From Roseibium sp. MMSF_3544 (lineage in GTDB: Bacteria > Pseudomonadota > Alphaproteobacteria > Rhizobiales > Stappiaceae), in the NCBI RefSeq assembly GCF_030732845.1, contig NZ_JASHKA010000012.1, forward strand, positions 1 to 64,000: 64,000 nucleotides of DNA. Reading direction: 5' to 3'. Below are positions 32,085-40,614 of this stretch, one piece after another. The position numbers and the translations under genes were made by a program. The notes below the pieces were generated by a model. The model did not search any database and was not told the DNA's origin. It was given only the letters and a program-made list of their open reading frames with translations. Positions within the stretch are counted from its first letter, which is position 1; each line of letters begins with the position of its first letter.

Positions 32085-33524
32085 ATGAACAGGAAGCTTT
32101 ATTCCGGCCACACCCTGCGTCAGATCAGAACCGATTTCGGGCTCTCGCAAACCGAGTTCGCCAAGAAGATTGGTCTTTCAACGGCCTATGTGAACCAGAT
32201 TGAAAACAACAACAGGCCGGTCACCGCGTCGGTCCTGCTCACGATCAACCGCATATTCGGGGTCGATCTCGCAGCCTTTGAAAAGAACGACCTCGACCGG
32301 GTCGTACAGGACCTTCAGGAGGTTTTCGCCGATACCCAGTTTCACAACTCGGCGGTGAGCCGGCAGGAGATTCAGGAACTGGTCAGCCGCGCGCCCGGGG
32401 TCACCAAGGCGATCATGGATCTATACGGCGCGCTGCGCAGCTATCACGACAGAGACGTGCTGGAAGACGATCTTGTCCAGATGAGCGGTGCGGACGAAGC
32501 CGGCACAAGCGTGCGAAAGTCTGCATATGACGAGGTCAGGGACTTCTTTCATTACACCGACAATTATGTCGACAGCCTCGATCGGGCTGCCGAGAAGCTC
32601 TCTTATGAAATCAGCCTGCACAATTGCCAGAGCAAGTTCGACCGCCTGACCGGCTGGCTCCGCAAACGTTTCGACATCACGGTTGAACAGAACGAGGGCT
32701 ATGAGGGCACCCTGATCCGCCATCAGGACTACACGAGAAAAATCTCGATCTACCGGGCAATTCCCCAATCCACCAAGAACTTCCTGCTCGGTACCGTCAT
32801 AGCCGAGCTGTGCGTGAAGGACTTGATCCGGGAAGAGGTCAGACGCGCGGGGTTCCGAACGGGATCGGCTGAGAGCATCGCAACGCTGGCGCTGCGCAAC
32901 TATTTCGCAGGCGCCCTGCTGCTGCCCTACGACGACTTCCTGCGCATGGCAACCAAGTGCCGGCATGACATCCAGCTCCTGTCGAACCTGATGGATGCCA
33001 GCGTCGAGACGGTCTGCCACCGGCTGTCGACACTTCAGCGTCCCGGCGCCAACGGGCTGCCCTTTTATTTCGTCAAGATCGACCGCGCTGGAAACGTCGT
33101 CAAACGCCACAGCGCCACCCGCTTCCAGTTCGCCCGGTTCGGCGGGTCCTGTCCGCGCTGGAACGTTCATCAGGCATTCGAGCAGAACTCCAACAAGTTC
33201 ACCGCCCAGATCGCGCAGATGCCCGACGGTGTCGAATATCTTTGCATCGCCACCAGCATCACCAAGCACCAGCCGGATTATCGCACCGGTGAACGCAGAT
33301 ACGCTCTCGGCATCGGCTGTGAAGTCAAATACGCCGATGCCATCGTCTACGGAGACGGGTTGGCGCTTGACGAGGTGTCGTCTCCTGAACCGATCGGCGT
33401 CAACTGCCGGATCTGCCCCCGGGACGACTGCGACCAGCGCGCCTTTCCCGCCATCGACAAGGAACCATTCATCGATCCGGGCCAGCGGGGAATTGTGCCT
33501 TACCGCGTCAAGGCAGCCGAATAA
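32085..33524 (+). CDS. ScfR-like XRE regulator of short-chain acyl metabolism
   Basis: The 479-residue protein has an N-terminal Cro/C1 helix-turn-helix (LRQIRTDFGLSQTEFAKKIG, STAYVNQIENNNRPVT), a central degenerate ImmA/IrrE-like region (about 170-300) and a C-terminal DUF2083 region with a Cys cluster (CRICPRDDCDQRAF) near residue 448. This is the layout of RamB/PrpC2/ScfR regulators, which sense acyl-CoA pools and control acetate, propionate or methylcitrate genes. Such genes are not next to it here, so its targets lie elsewhere. Confidence 0.88.
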   Translation: MNRKLYSGHTLRQIRTDFGLSQTEFAKKIGLSTAYVNQIENNNRPVTASVLLTINRIFGVDLAAFEKNDLDRVVQDLQEVFADTQFHNSAVSRQEIQELVSRAPGVTKAIMDLYGALRSYHDRDVLEDDLVQMSGADEAGTSVRKSAYDEVRDFFHYTDNYVDSLDRAAEKLSYEISLHNCQSKFDRLTGWLRKRFDITVEQNEGYEGTLIRHQDYTRKISIYRAIPQSTKNFLLGTVIAELCVKDLIREEVRRAGFRTGSAESIATLALRNYFAGALLLPYDDFLRMATKCRHDIQLLSNLMDASVETVCHRLSTLQRPGANGLPFYFVKIDRAGNVVKRHSATRFQFARFGGSCPRWNVHQAFEQNSNKFTAQIAQMPDGVEYLCIATSITKHQPDYRTGERRYALGIGCEVKYADAIVYGDGLALDEVSSPEPIGVNCRICPRDDCDQRAFPAIDKEPFIDPGQRGIVPYRVKAAE

Positions 33525-33559
33525 GTCGGCATCGTCCAATCGGGATGTTCGCTCTGAAT

Positions 33560-33577
33560 ATCCATCTTCGGATGGAT
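33560..33577. other. UUCG-capped hairpin between convergent genes
   Basis: ATCCATC (33560-33566) pairs with GATGGAT (33571-33577) across a TTCG loop, the classic extra-stable cUUCGg tetraloop. It lies between the convergent ScfR-like and LuxR-type genes. There is no T-run, so it may be a weak terminator or an RNA 3' end stabiliser. Confidence 0.5.
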
Positions 33578-33604
33578 TGTCGGTTCGGCTTTGCGCCGAT
33601 ACGG

Positions 33605-34003
33605 TTAGCCGGCCTTTCTCGCAGCAGCCATGACCGCCCGCCGCGAGGGCAGCTTCAGCCGTTGCAGCACGGCATGCACATGATCCTTGACGGTGGCAAG
33701 ACTGATGCCGAATGCATCCGAGATCTCTCTGTTCGATTTTCCGGCAATGATCTGTTGTGCAACCTGTCTCTGGCGCGGCGTGAGCGGCGCGAGCAGCTGC
33801 TCGTCCGACGGTTGTTCAAAGACGGTCACCAAAGGTGCACCGATCGCGCGGCTGGCGTCCAGATCGATCTTCAAACGCGTGCCGCAACCCGTCAACGGCG
33901 CCAGTTCCTTGAGGACGGACGGCGGGATCGGCGCCTGCGGCGCGTCCCGCAGGTCCTTCAAAACGGTCGATAGCGCCTCAATCACGTCGGGATCGACAGA
34001 CAT
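33605..34003 (-). CDS. LuxR-type regulator
   Basis: The 132-residue protein has about 65 N-terminal residues with no clear domain, then a LuxR helix-turn-helix: LAPLTPRQRQVAQQIIAGKS, NREISDAFGISLATVKDHVH, AVLQRLKLPSRRA. It converges with the ScfR-like gene and is divergent from the NTF2-like gene, with only 15 bases between the two start codons. The minus-strand ribosome site GGGGAG lies in those 15 bases. Confidence 0.88.
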   Translation of the reverse strand: MSVDPDVIEALSTVLKDLRDAPQAPIPPSVLKELAPLTGCGTRLKIDLDASRAIGAPLVTVFEQPSDEQLLAPLTPRQRQVAQQIIAGKSNREISDAFGISLATVKDHVHAVLQRLKLPSRRAVMAAARKAG

Positions 34004-34018
34004 TCAAAAGGACTCCCC

Positions 34019-34381
34019 ATGAGCAACATGCCCCTGGAAATTGCAAATTTCTTCCTGGCAATGCAAGCCGGACCGTCCGGATCCGACATTCTCGGATCGC
34101 TGTTTGCAGAGGACGCCGTTTATTCCGAACCCTTCTCGGGACAAACAGATCCCCATCGCGGGCGCAATGCCATTCTGGCAGCCTTCGCCGCCAGCCGGAG
34201 CGATGCTTTCGATGATGCCGTGATCAATCTTGGGGCCGTTGAAATCGACGGTGATACCATCACGGTGAAATGGACCTGCTACTCCCAGGCCATTCCCGGC
34301 GGCAGCGGCAGTGGCACCAATGTCTTCACCCTGTCCGGCGGCAGGATCATTTCCCTCGTGACAACGCTGGACATGCCGTGA
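34019..34381 (+). CDS. NTF2/SnoaL-like protein
   Basis: The 120-residue protein shows the NTF2-like cone fold pattern: an N-terminal helix (LEIANFFLAMQAG), LFAEDAVYSEPFSGQTDPHRGRNA, a beta strand with VKWTCYSQA and a closing strand GGRIISLVTTLDM. This matches SnoaL-like isomerase or binding proteins. The ligand is unknown. Its ribosome site (AAAGGA) lies in the 15 bases that separate it from the divergent LuxR-type gene. Confidence 0.8.
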   Translation: MSNMPLEIANFFLAMQAGPSGSDILGSLFAEDAVYSEPFSGQTDPHRGRNAILAAFAASRSDAFDDAVINLGAVEIDGDTITVKWTCYSQAIPGGSGSGTNVFTLSGGRIISLVTTLDMP

Positions 34382-34409
34382 CAGGACTGCAAGTTGCCCG
34401 AGGGCGACC

Positions 34410-34931
34410 TCAGTAGGTCCTTTCGACCGCTGATCCGGACAAAAGCGCCTGGAAAGAATTGCGCAGTTCGTATTGTCTGCGCTCACCTTGCAGGACTTCT
34501 TTCAGCTCGCCATTGCCGTCGAAGAGAAGCAGCGTGACGTGAGGGACACCATACCTGTTTGCAAAGGCCTGTCCCTTGTCGGTCCGGATGTTGGCGACCA
34601 CGTAATCCAGCTCACCGTCCTCGAACATGGCCAGTGCGCTTCGGGTCTCCTCCTGGAGTGCCCGGCAGAGCGGGCATTGCGGATCGTGAACCTGCACGAC
34701 TGTCGGGCGGCCATTGGCGACCCGCGTCAGATCATGTTCATGCTTCATGCTGACAAAGTTGTTTGCAAAGACGTATCCCGTCCCGCCCAGAAGCACAGCT
34801 CCGATCCCGAGATTGCGGGCAAGCCGCAAGACATTCCGCCGGCTTTCCCCGGTTTCAGAACGTGCACCCCGGCTTTTGGTCTGGTGGGTTTTCTTCGCGT
34901 TTGATCTGGCTGACTTTCGTTGCTTTTTCAT
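34410..34931 (-). CDS. Membrane-anchored thioredoxin-like protein
   Basis: The 173-residue protein has a very basic start (MKKQRKSARSNAKKTHQ), one membrane helix (LGIGAVLLGGTGYVF, about 41-55) and an exported thioredoxin-like domain with the pair Cys86-Pro-Leu-Cys89 and the cis-Pro loop region GVPHVTLLLF. The CPLC active site suggests a periplasmic disulfide reductase or carrier. Start ATG 34931 follows AGGTGA. It is the last of four closely spaced minus-strand envelope genes. Confidence 0.85.
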   Translation of the reverse strand: MKKQRKSARSNAKKTHQTKSRGARSETGESRRNVLRLARNLGIGAVLLGGTGYVFANNFVSMKHEHDLTRVANGRPTVVQVHDPQCPLCRALQEETRSALAMFEDGELDYVVANIRTDKGQAFANRYGVPHVTLLLFDGNGELKEVLQGERRQYELRNSFQALLSGSAVERTY

Positions 34932-34991
34932 AAGTCACCTGTCTGGTTCTTGCCCCGGCTGGCGGCCTTCTTCAGGCTGCGCGCGAACCGG

Positions 34992-35669
34992 TCATGTCAC
35001 GACGATCTCGGCACCGGAACGCACCCGGTCATAAAGATCGATAACGTCCTGGTTGATGAGACGAACGCATCCGGAGGACACGGCCTTGCCGATGGAGTGA
35101 GGTTCGTTGGTTCCGTGCAGGCGATAGAGCGTGTCGACATTGCCCTGAAAGATGTAGAGGGCTCGCGCACCCAGCGGATTGCCGAGACCGGGCTGCATGC
35201 CGCCATTTTCCGCGCTGTATGGTTCCAGCTCCGGTTCGCGGGCGATCATTTCCGCCGGCGGTGTCCAGGTCGGCCAGGGCCGCTTCCAGGCAATGCGCGC
35301 GCGCCCGGACCACTCAAATCCCTGCCGGCCGAGGCCGACACCATAGCGCATGGCAGTCCCGCTCGGTTCCACCAGGTAGAGGTAGAAGTTGCGCGTATCG
35401 ACGACGACGGTTCCAGGCTCTTCAGGGCTGTTATAGGCAACCCTTTGACGCCTGAACTCGGGTGCAAGGACTCTGGGATCGACCGCCGGAATTGGAAACT
35501 CTTCCTGCGGACGCGGCCCGTAGTTCACAAGGAAATTTGCATCCACTCTCGGCTGCACGGGCTCAGGCTGAGGCACGCGCGCAGTTTGTGTGGTGCAGCC
35601 CGCGAGCGTCAGAGCGGCCATGCTCAGTCCGCCTGACAGGATCTGGCGCCGTGTCACGAAGTTACTCAT
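34992..35669 (-). CDS. L,D-transpeptidase (YkuD), lipoprotein type
   Basis: The 225-residue protein cross-links peptidoglycan or attaches proteins to it. It has a Tat-like lipoprotein signal (RRQILSGGLSMAALTLAGC, lipobox Cys25) and a YkuD domain (about 85-225) with the signature HGTNEPHSIGKAVSSGCVRL and catalytic Cys201. It is a close tandem paralogue of the next upstream gene; both share GNPLGARALY or NNPLGARALY. The start at ATG 35669 has a weak ribosome site. Confidence 0.93.
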   Translation of the reverse strand: MSNFVTRRQILSGGLSMAALTLAGCTTQTARVPQPEPVQPRVDANFLVNYGPRPQEEFPIPAVDPRVLAPEFRRQRVAYNSPEEPGTVVVDTRNFYLYLVEPSGTAMRYGVGLGRQGFEWSGRARIAWKRPWPTWTPPAEMIAREPELEPYSAENGGMQPGLGNPLGARALYIFQGNVDTLYRLHGTNEPHSIGKAVSSGCVRLINQDVIDLYDRVRSGAEIVVT

Positions 35670-35693
35670 TTTGTCTTGTCCGAAACCTTGGGC

Positions 35694-36269
35694 CTAAAGC
35701 ACCACTACCTGTGTTCCGAGCGGAACGCGCTCATAGAGATCAACGACATGGTCATTGATCATGCGGATGCAGCCATTTGAGACTGATCGGCCGATGGACC
35801 AGGGCTCCGTCGTTCCATGGATCCGGTAATAGGTGTCGCGCCCGTTCTTGTAGAGATAGAGCGCCCTTGCACCGAGCGGATTGTTGATCCCCCCGGGCAC
35901 ACCGTTTGCGTAGCGTGCATATTTCTGCGGCTCGCGTCGGATCATGTTCTTGGTCGGTGTCCAGCGCGGCCATTCCGCCTTGCGCTCGATCGTCGCCCGT
36001 CCCCGGAAGGCAAGGCCCGCCTTGCCAACACCCACGCCATAGCGGCGTGCACGGCCCCAGCGCTCCATCAGATAAAGAAAATGATTGCGCGGATCGACAA
36101 CGATCGTTCCGGGTGCGTAGTTCATCGACAGAAAAACGCGCTGAGGCACATATTGCTGATCCAGCTTGAAATTTCTGTATCTCTTGGTGTGATGCGCGTA
36201 GGCAAGTCCGGGCTGCGCAGTCAATAAGGCTGCAGCACCGCCAAGCAACAGGTCTCGTTTGTTCAACAC
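35694..36269 (-). CDS. L,D-transpeptidase (YkuD)
   Basis: The 191-residue protein has a signal peptide (RDLLLGGAAALLTAQPGLAYA) and a YkuD domain with HGTTEPWSIGRSVSNGCIRM and catalytic Cys167. It starts with GTG at 36269, supported by AGGAG eight bases upstream. The next gene, also an L,D-transpeptidase, begins 24 bases after its stop, so the pair is a recent-looking tandem duplication in one operon. Unlike its neighbour it has no lipobox and should be soluble in the periplasm. Confidence 0.93.
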   Translation of the reverse strand: MLNKRDLLLGGAAALLTAQPGLAYAHHTKRYRNFKLDQQYVPQRVFLSMNYAPGTIVVDPRNHFLYLMERWGRARRYGVGVGKAGLAFRGRATIERKAEWPRWTPTKNMIRREPQKYARYANGVPGGINNPLGARALYLYKNGRDTYYRIHGTTEPWSIGRSVSNGCIRMINDHVVDLYERVPLGTQVVVL

Positions 36270-36338
36270 GAGGCTTACTCCTGATATTTCAATAACCTAA
36301 CGGCGAACCTCAAGGGTCCGCCTCTCAATACGGTCAGA

Positions 36339-36665
36339 TCAGGAATTGGGCGGTTTGGGTTCCAGCCTTTCCGGCACAGAGGTGTGATGACGCACCGAAA
36401 CCCAGTCCGGATGGTCTTGTCCGGAAAGCGAATTGAACGAAGCCGCAGCCATCACCGCCTTGCATTCGGAGTTCTTGCAGTAAGAGGGTTTCGTTTCCGC
36501 AACCGGCTGCTCGCTGCAGCACTCTTTTTCGTGCAATTGCGCGATTGCAAGGTCCATCGTCATGACGACGGGTAGTTCGCTCGCGGACATGCCGACCGAC
36601 CCGCGCGCGAAGCCTTGTTGCGCGCCGGCGATCAAAAGTCCGATAATGAGCAAAACTCGAAACAT
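36339..36665 (-). CDS. Small exported Cys-rich protein
   Basis: The 108-residue protein has a signal peptide (MFRVLLIIGLLIAGAQQGFA) and four Cys in a short span (LHEKECCSEQPVAETKPSYC then KNSEC), five in all, suggesting disulfides or metal binding. The rest is polar and Pro-rich near the end. No family recognised. Start ATG 36665 is preferred over an in-frame TTG at 36674. It is the first of the four-gene envelope cluster that continues with the two L,D-transpeptidases. Confidence 0.62.
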   Translation of the reverse strand: MFRVLLIIGLLIAGAQQGFARGSVGMSASELPVVMTMDLAIAQLHEKECCSEQPVAETKPSYCKNSECKAVMAAASFNSLSGQDHPDWVSVRHHTSVPERLEPKPPNS

Positions 36666-36751
36666 GAACAACAATTTACCGAAGCAGGTTAACGAAACCT
36701 AGACACACAGGTTCACAGTCTTGTGAACCCTCCGGTGCCGGTTTCCTGCGT

Positions 36752-37474
36752 TCAGATACTCGGGACCGTTGCCAATGCCCCGGCTGGATCGGTGCTGGAA
36801 CAGTCCGCATCCAGCATGACTTCAGCAAGCCGGACCGCCGCCGCGACCCCGTCAATGACCGGCACCTTGAACTCAAGACTGAGCTCATTCGCAAGATTTG
36901 CCATGCCCGCACAGCCGAGCGCAATGGCACCACAATCATCTTGCTCAAGCGCCTCTGCGATTTCAGCGTGGATCTTGCGCCAGACCCGCCGATCGCCATC
37001 TTCCAGATCGAGAACTGGGATATCGGATGCTCTGACCCGGCTGCATCGATGTGCCAGGCCCATTCTCTCAAGGTTTCCTTCCAGCACCGGTATCGATACA
37101 GGCAACGTGGTCACGACGGTGAACCTCTCGGCGAAAAGCGCGGCTGTGTGGTACGCGGCTTCGCCGATTCCCAGAACCGGCAGGTCAAATCGTTGCTTCA
37201 GCGTCCAAAGTCCGGTGTCGTCGAAACAGGCAATGATCAGCGCGTCAAAGTTCCGGTGCGACGCGGCAACTTCATCCACGAGGGAAAACAGGCCGGGGAG
37301 AGCCGCTTCGCCGTCTTCCGCCCCCTGGATGGCAGCGGGACCGGTGGCTGGATTGATGGCCGTAATCCGGCTCTCCGGTCTTGCTGCCGAGCGAGCGGCC
37401 TCCCCGATCTTCGCGGTCATGGAGACCGTCGTGTTGGGATTGATGATCAGAATGTCTTTGCTTCGTCCCCCCAT
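36752..37474 (-). CDS. Asp/Glu/hydantoin racemase family protein
   Basis: The 240-residue protein is a cofactor-free two-cysteine racemase: start ILIINPNTTVSMT, Cys83 in IIACFDDTGL and Cys188 in IALGCAGMANL. This is the hydantoin racemase (HyuE) branch rather than the glutamate racemase branch. Start ATG 37474 is eight bases after the permease stop; ATG 37504 (overlapping) is also possible. It is the last gene of the ABC importer operon, so its substrate is probably the imported compound or a breakdown product of it. Confidence 0.88.
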   Translation of the reverse strand: MGGRSKDILIINPNTTVSMTAKIGEAARSAARPESRITAINPATGPAAIQGAEDGEAALPGLFSLVDEVAASHRNFDALIIACFDDTGLWTLKQRFDLPVLGIGEAAYHTAALFAERFTVVTTLPVSIPVLEGNLERMGLAHRCSRVRASDIPVLDLEDGDRRVWRKIHAEIAEALEQDDCGAIALGCAGMANLANELSLEFKVPVIDGVAAAVRLAEVMLDADCSSTDPAGALATVPSI

Positions 37475-37481
37475 CGGCTTG

Positions 37482-38321
37482 TCACACCATGCCCTTGCCC
37501 GCATCCGACCCCTGCCGGGCCTGCCGGCGCCGCAAGAGCACGAATACCGTCAGGAAAGACCCGATGATCAGAAGGGAAAACACCGTCGTGAGCGTTCCAA
37601 GTGCATAAAGAACCGGTGACGTCACGTTGGTGGTCATTCCGTAGATTTCGAGCGGCAACGTGTTGTAGGAACCGCTCGTCAGGAGTGTTCGGGCAAACTC
37701 GTCATAGGAAAGCGTAAACCCGAACAATGCCACGCCAATCAGCATCGGTGCGATGATTGGCAGGACGACATAACGCACGGTCTGCCAGGACGACGCCCCC
37801 AGGTCCCTGGATGCCTCCTCGTAGGATTTATCGAAGCGGTTAAAGACGGCGAACATGATCAGAAGTCCGAAAGGCAGCGTCCAGGTAAGCTGGGCGCCGA
37901 ACCCGGACGTGGACCAGTGGACCTCCCAATCCAGAATGTTGAAAATCAGGCCGACCCCGAGCGACACCAGGATCGAAGGAATAATCAGACTTGCCACGAT
38001 AATGTAGAAAAGCGCGCTGGAACCGCGGAACCGGCTGCGAAAGGCAAGACCTCCCATCACCGAAATCACGACCGTAACGGCCATGACCATAAGGCCGAGA
38101 AAGAGTGACCTTCTGAAAGATCCCCAGATGTCACCGACAGCCTGTTGCTCGAATAGATCCACAAACCAGTGAAACGACACACCGTTCATCGGAAATGTCA
38201 GTCCGCCCTGCGGGCCCTGGAAGGAAAGGATTCCTATCGTGATGACCGGCCCGTAGAGGAAAAGCAGGAACAGAGCGAAAAAGGCCGACAGGGCGTAGAA
38301 GGAGCGGCTTCTGGGTTCCAT
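37482..38321 (-). CDS. ABC transporter permease, PotC type
   Basis: The 279-residue inner-membrane protein has six predicted helices and the EAA loop that contacts the ATPase (EEASRDLGASSWQTVRYVVL). The layout is that of PotC-like permeases of the polyamine/opine/phosphonate importer group. Start ATG 38321 follows AAAGGAG and lies two bases after the stop of the partner permease. Confidence 0.93.
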   Translation of the reverse strand: MEPRSRSFYALSAFFALFLLFLYGPVITIGILSFQGPQGGLTFPMNGVSFHWFVDLFEQQAVGDIWGSFRRSLFLGLMVMAVTVVISVMGGLAFRSRFRGSSALFYIIVASLIIPSILVSLGVGLIFNILDWEVHWSTSGFGAQLTWTLPFGLLIMFAVFNRFDKSYEEASRDLGASSWQTVRYVVLPIIAPMLIGVALFGFTLSYDEFARTLLTSGSYNTLPLEIYGMTTNVTSPVLYALGTLTTVFSLLIIGSFLTVFVLLRRRQARQGSDAGKGMV

Positions 38322-38323
38322 GC

Positions 38324-39265
38324 TCAAAGCTCCTTTCTGATGTCGACAAAACGCATCATGACACCGATCATCAGCAGGACGGTGCACAGGAGCACGACTG
38401 ACGAGGCCGCGGCCGCCGGATACTGCAAAAGGGAAATCTCGTTGGAAATGATCCGCCCGACCGACGCACTTTGACCGCCGGACATGTGCCGCACGGTGAT
38501 GAAGTCGCCCATCACAAGCGTCACGACGAAAATCGATCCGATCATGATACCCGGCTTGGATAGCGGCAGCACCACGTTGACAAGTGTCTGAAAACCGCTG
38601 GCTCCGGCATCACGCGCCGCTTCAATCAGCGATTTGTCTATGCGCATCATTGTGTTGAATATCGGAACGACCATGAACAGCGCGTAGAGATGAACGAACG
38701 CGAGAACCACGGCGAAATCGGAATAAAGCAGCCATTCGAGAGGCTCATCTATCACTCCGAGTTGCAACAGGCTGGAATTGGCAATGCCGTTGCGCCCAAG
38801 AAAGGGGATCCAGGAAATCATCCGGATGATGTTGGATGTCCAGAAAGGGATCGTGCAGAGAAGAAAGAGCACGACCTGCATCGGCAGGCTTTGTACCTGG
38901 AACGCCAGGAAATAGGCGACGGTAAAGCCAATGACCACGCAAAAGATCCATGTCAGCGCCATGAATTTCAGCGTCTTCAGATAGGTCGCCCACGTCACGG
39001 GCGACGTCAGGTGAAAGGCATAGTTGTCAAAGACGAAGTCAGGGAAGAACGACCATTCGTTATAGTTCCAAAAGCTGACGACGACGATGATGGCGATCGG
39101 AAGAAGCAGAAAGAACCCGAGAATACAGGCCAGCGGCGCGGCGAGAAACCAGCTCACCCTCTCCGCCTGGCGGGATGGATCGAAGCGCCGCCGTTCAGAT
39201 TGTCTGCCCTGATCTGTCCCTGCCCGGCCTTCCGCCGGACAGGGAGCAACATGCGAAGCCGTCAT
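38324..39265 (-). CDS. ABC transporter permease, PotB type
   Basis: The 313-residue protein has a polar N-terminal extension of about 35 residues, six helices, and the EAA loop EAARDAGASGFQTLVNVVLP. It pairs with the PotC-type permease downstream. Its ATG at 39265 overlaps the binding-protein stop (ATGA), so translation is probably coupled. Confidence 0.93.
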   Translation of the reverse strand: MTASHVAPCPAEGRAGTDQGRQSERRRFDPSRQAERVSWFLAAPLACILGFFLLLPIAIIVVVSFWNYNEWSFFPDFVFDNYAFHLTSPVTWATYLKTLKFMALTWIFCVVIGFTVAYFLAFQVQSLPMQVVLFLLCTIPFWTSNIIRMISWIPFLGRNGIANSSLLQLGVIDEPLEWLLYSDFAVVLAFVHLYALFMVVPIFNTMMRIDKSLIEAARDAGASGFQTLVNVVLPLSKPGIMIGSIFVVTLVMGDFITVRHMSGGQSASVGRIISNEISLLQYPAAAASSVVLLCTVLLMIGVMMRFVDIRKEL

Positions 39266-40554
39266 GCCGCGATGAACTCATTCCACTTGCGCACCATGTA
39301 CTGGTTTTCGTCCATGACGGCGTTCCAGCAGGCAACCGCACCCATACGGTCGTAGAAAGAGCCTCCATCGCGGGTCGCGCCGGCTTTCTCCATCACATCA
39401 CCGAACGGGTTCACGATGTCTTCCGTTGCCGGCTTGCCTTCGAACCAGAAACCCCATTCGTTTTCAGACATGTGATTTTTGGAAGTCTCCGGTACGGCCG
39501 AGTAATAGCCCTGCCGCATCAGGAAGCCGCCGACCCAGCCATCGAGGTACCAGTTGATGTACTCGTAGGCCGCGTCCAGCTCCAGACCGGACAGATTTTT
39601 GGACAGGCCAATACCGCCACCCCAGGACCGGTAACCTTCCTTGAGCGGTTGATAGACGCAAGGAATGCCTTTGGAGCGAACGGCTGTAATCGCCGGCGAC
39701 CACATCGACTGAATCACGACTTCACCCGATGCCATCAGGTTCACGCTTTCGTCGAAACTCTTCCAGAAGGCGCGGAATTGACCATCTTTTTTGGCATTGG
39801 TGAAGATCGCCATGGTCTTGTCGATCTCTTCCTTGGTCATGTTACCCTTGTCGCCATACTGAACTTCGCCCATGGCTTCGCAGACCATCGCTGCATCCAT
39901 GATCCCGATCGAGGAGATGTCGAGAATGGAGGCCTTGCCCTTGAACTCCGGGTTCAACAGCTCAGTCCAGCTCTCGATCGGGCGTCCGATGAGATCGGGG
40001 CGAATTCCGAGAGTATCTGCGTTGTAGATGGTTGGGATCAATGTCATCCAACCGGTTTCTTCGCCGGCAAAGCTTTTGCCGTCCGGCCCGTCGACAAACC
40101 CGACGGAATGCGGCGCCGTGCCTTGTGCGATTGTTGATTCAGGTGTCAGCTTCCCGCTTTTGAAGATGCCGACAATCTTGTCGTAGTTCTTGATTTTTGA
40201 CGTATCCATGGGCTGAAGATTGCCCGCGCCCCAGACCTTCTTGCAGATCCAGTATTCGATGTCCGCAATGTCGAAGGACTTGGGCTGCGTCGCCGCCCTT
40301 TGGGTTACGCTGTCACTGTCGAGTGCGGTCATTTCGAGCGTGAAGCCAAGATCTTCCTTCACCTTGGCCGCGACCTCGTTGAGGTTGGAAACGCCGGTTC
40401 CGAACTGGCGCAGTGTTACGTCCTTGATGTTCTGCGCCCAGATGGTCGGAAATCCTGTAACGGCGCCTGATCCGAGCGCAGCACCGGCGGCGGCCGCACC
40501 GCCCTTCAGGATGCTTCGACGGCTAACAATATTCCTGTTTTCCTTTTTTGTCAT
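39262..40554 (-). CDS. ABC transporter periplasmic binding protein
   Basis: The 430-residue protein has a Tat signal (SRRSILKGGAAAAGAALGSG, end near IWAQ) and the bacterial solute-binding fold of the spermidine/putrescine-type group. Unlike PotD it is long, with Trp-rich segments (EETGWMTLIPTIYNADTLGI, GYRSWGGGIGL) that could form the pocket. Export by Tat suggests it folds in the cytoplasm. Start ATG 40554 follows GGAG. The ligand is not determined by the sequence; the racemase in the operon points to an amino-acid-like or hydantoin-like compound. Confidence 0.92.
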   Translation of the reverse strand: MTKKENRNIVSRRSILKGGAAAAGAALGSGAVTGFPTIWAQNIKDVTLRQFGTGVSNLNEVAAKVKEDLGFTLEMTALDSDSVTQRAATQPKSFDIADIEYWICKKVWGAGNLQPMDTSKIKNYDKIVGIFKSGKLTPESTIAQGTAPHSVGFVDGPDGKSFAGEETGWMTLIPTIYNADTLGIRPDLIGRPIESWTELLNPEFKGKASILDISSIGIMDAAMVCEAMGEVQYGDKGNMTKEEIDKTMAIFTNAKKDGQFRAFWKSFDESVNLMASGEVVIQSMWSPAITAVRSKGIPCVYQPLKEGYRSWGGGIGLSKNLSGLELDAAYEYINWYLDGWVGGFLMRQGYYSAVPETSKNHMSENEWGFWFEGKPATEDIVNPFGDVMEKAGATRDGGSFYDRMGAVACWNAVMDENQYMVRKWNEFIAA

Positions 40555-40614
40555 GACTGCTTCTCCTCATCCCCTTTGGAGTAGTGCCTCTTTCGCGAGG
40601 CCTTGCGAGGCGGC

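Noticed and set aside
32421..33539. 372-codon minus-strand frame opposite the ScfR-like gene
   Set aside because: Antisense shadow; no domain found.
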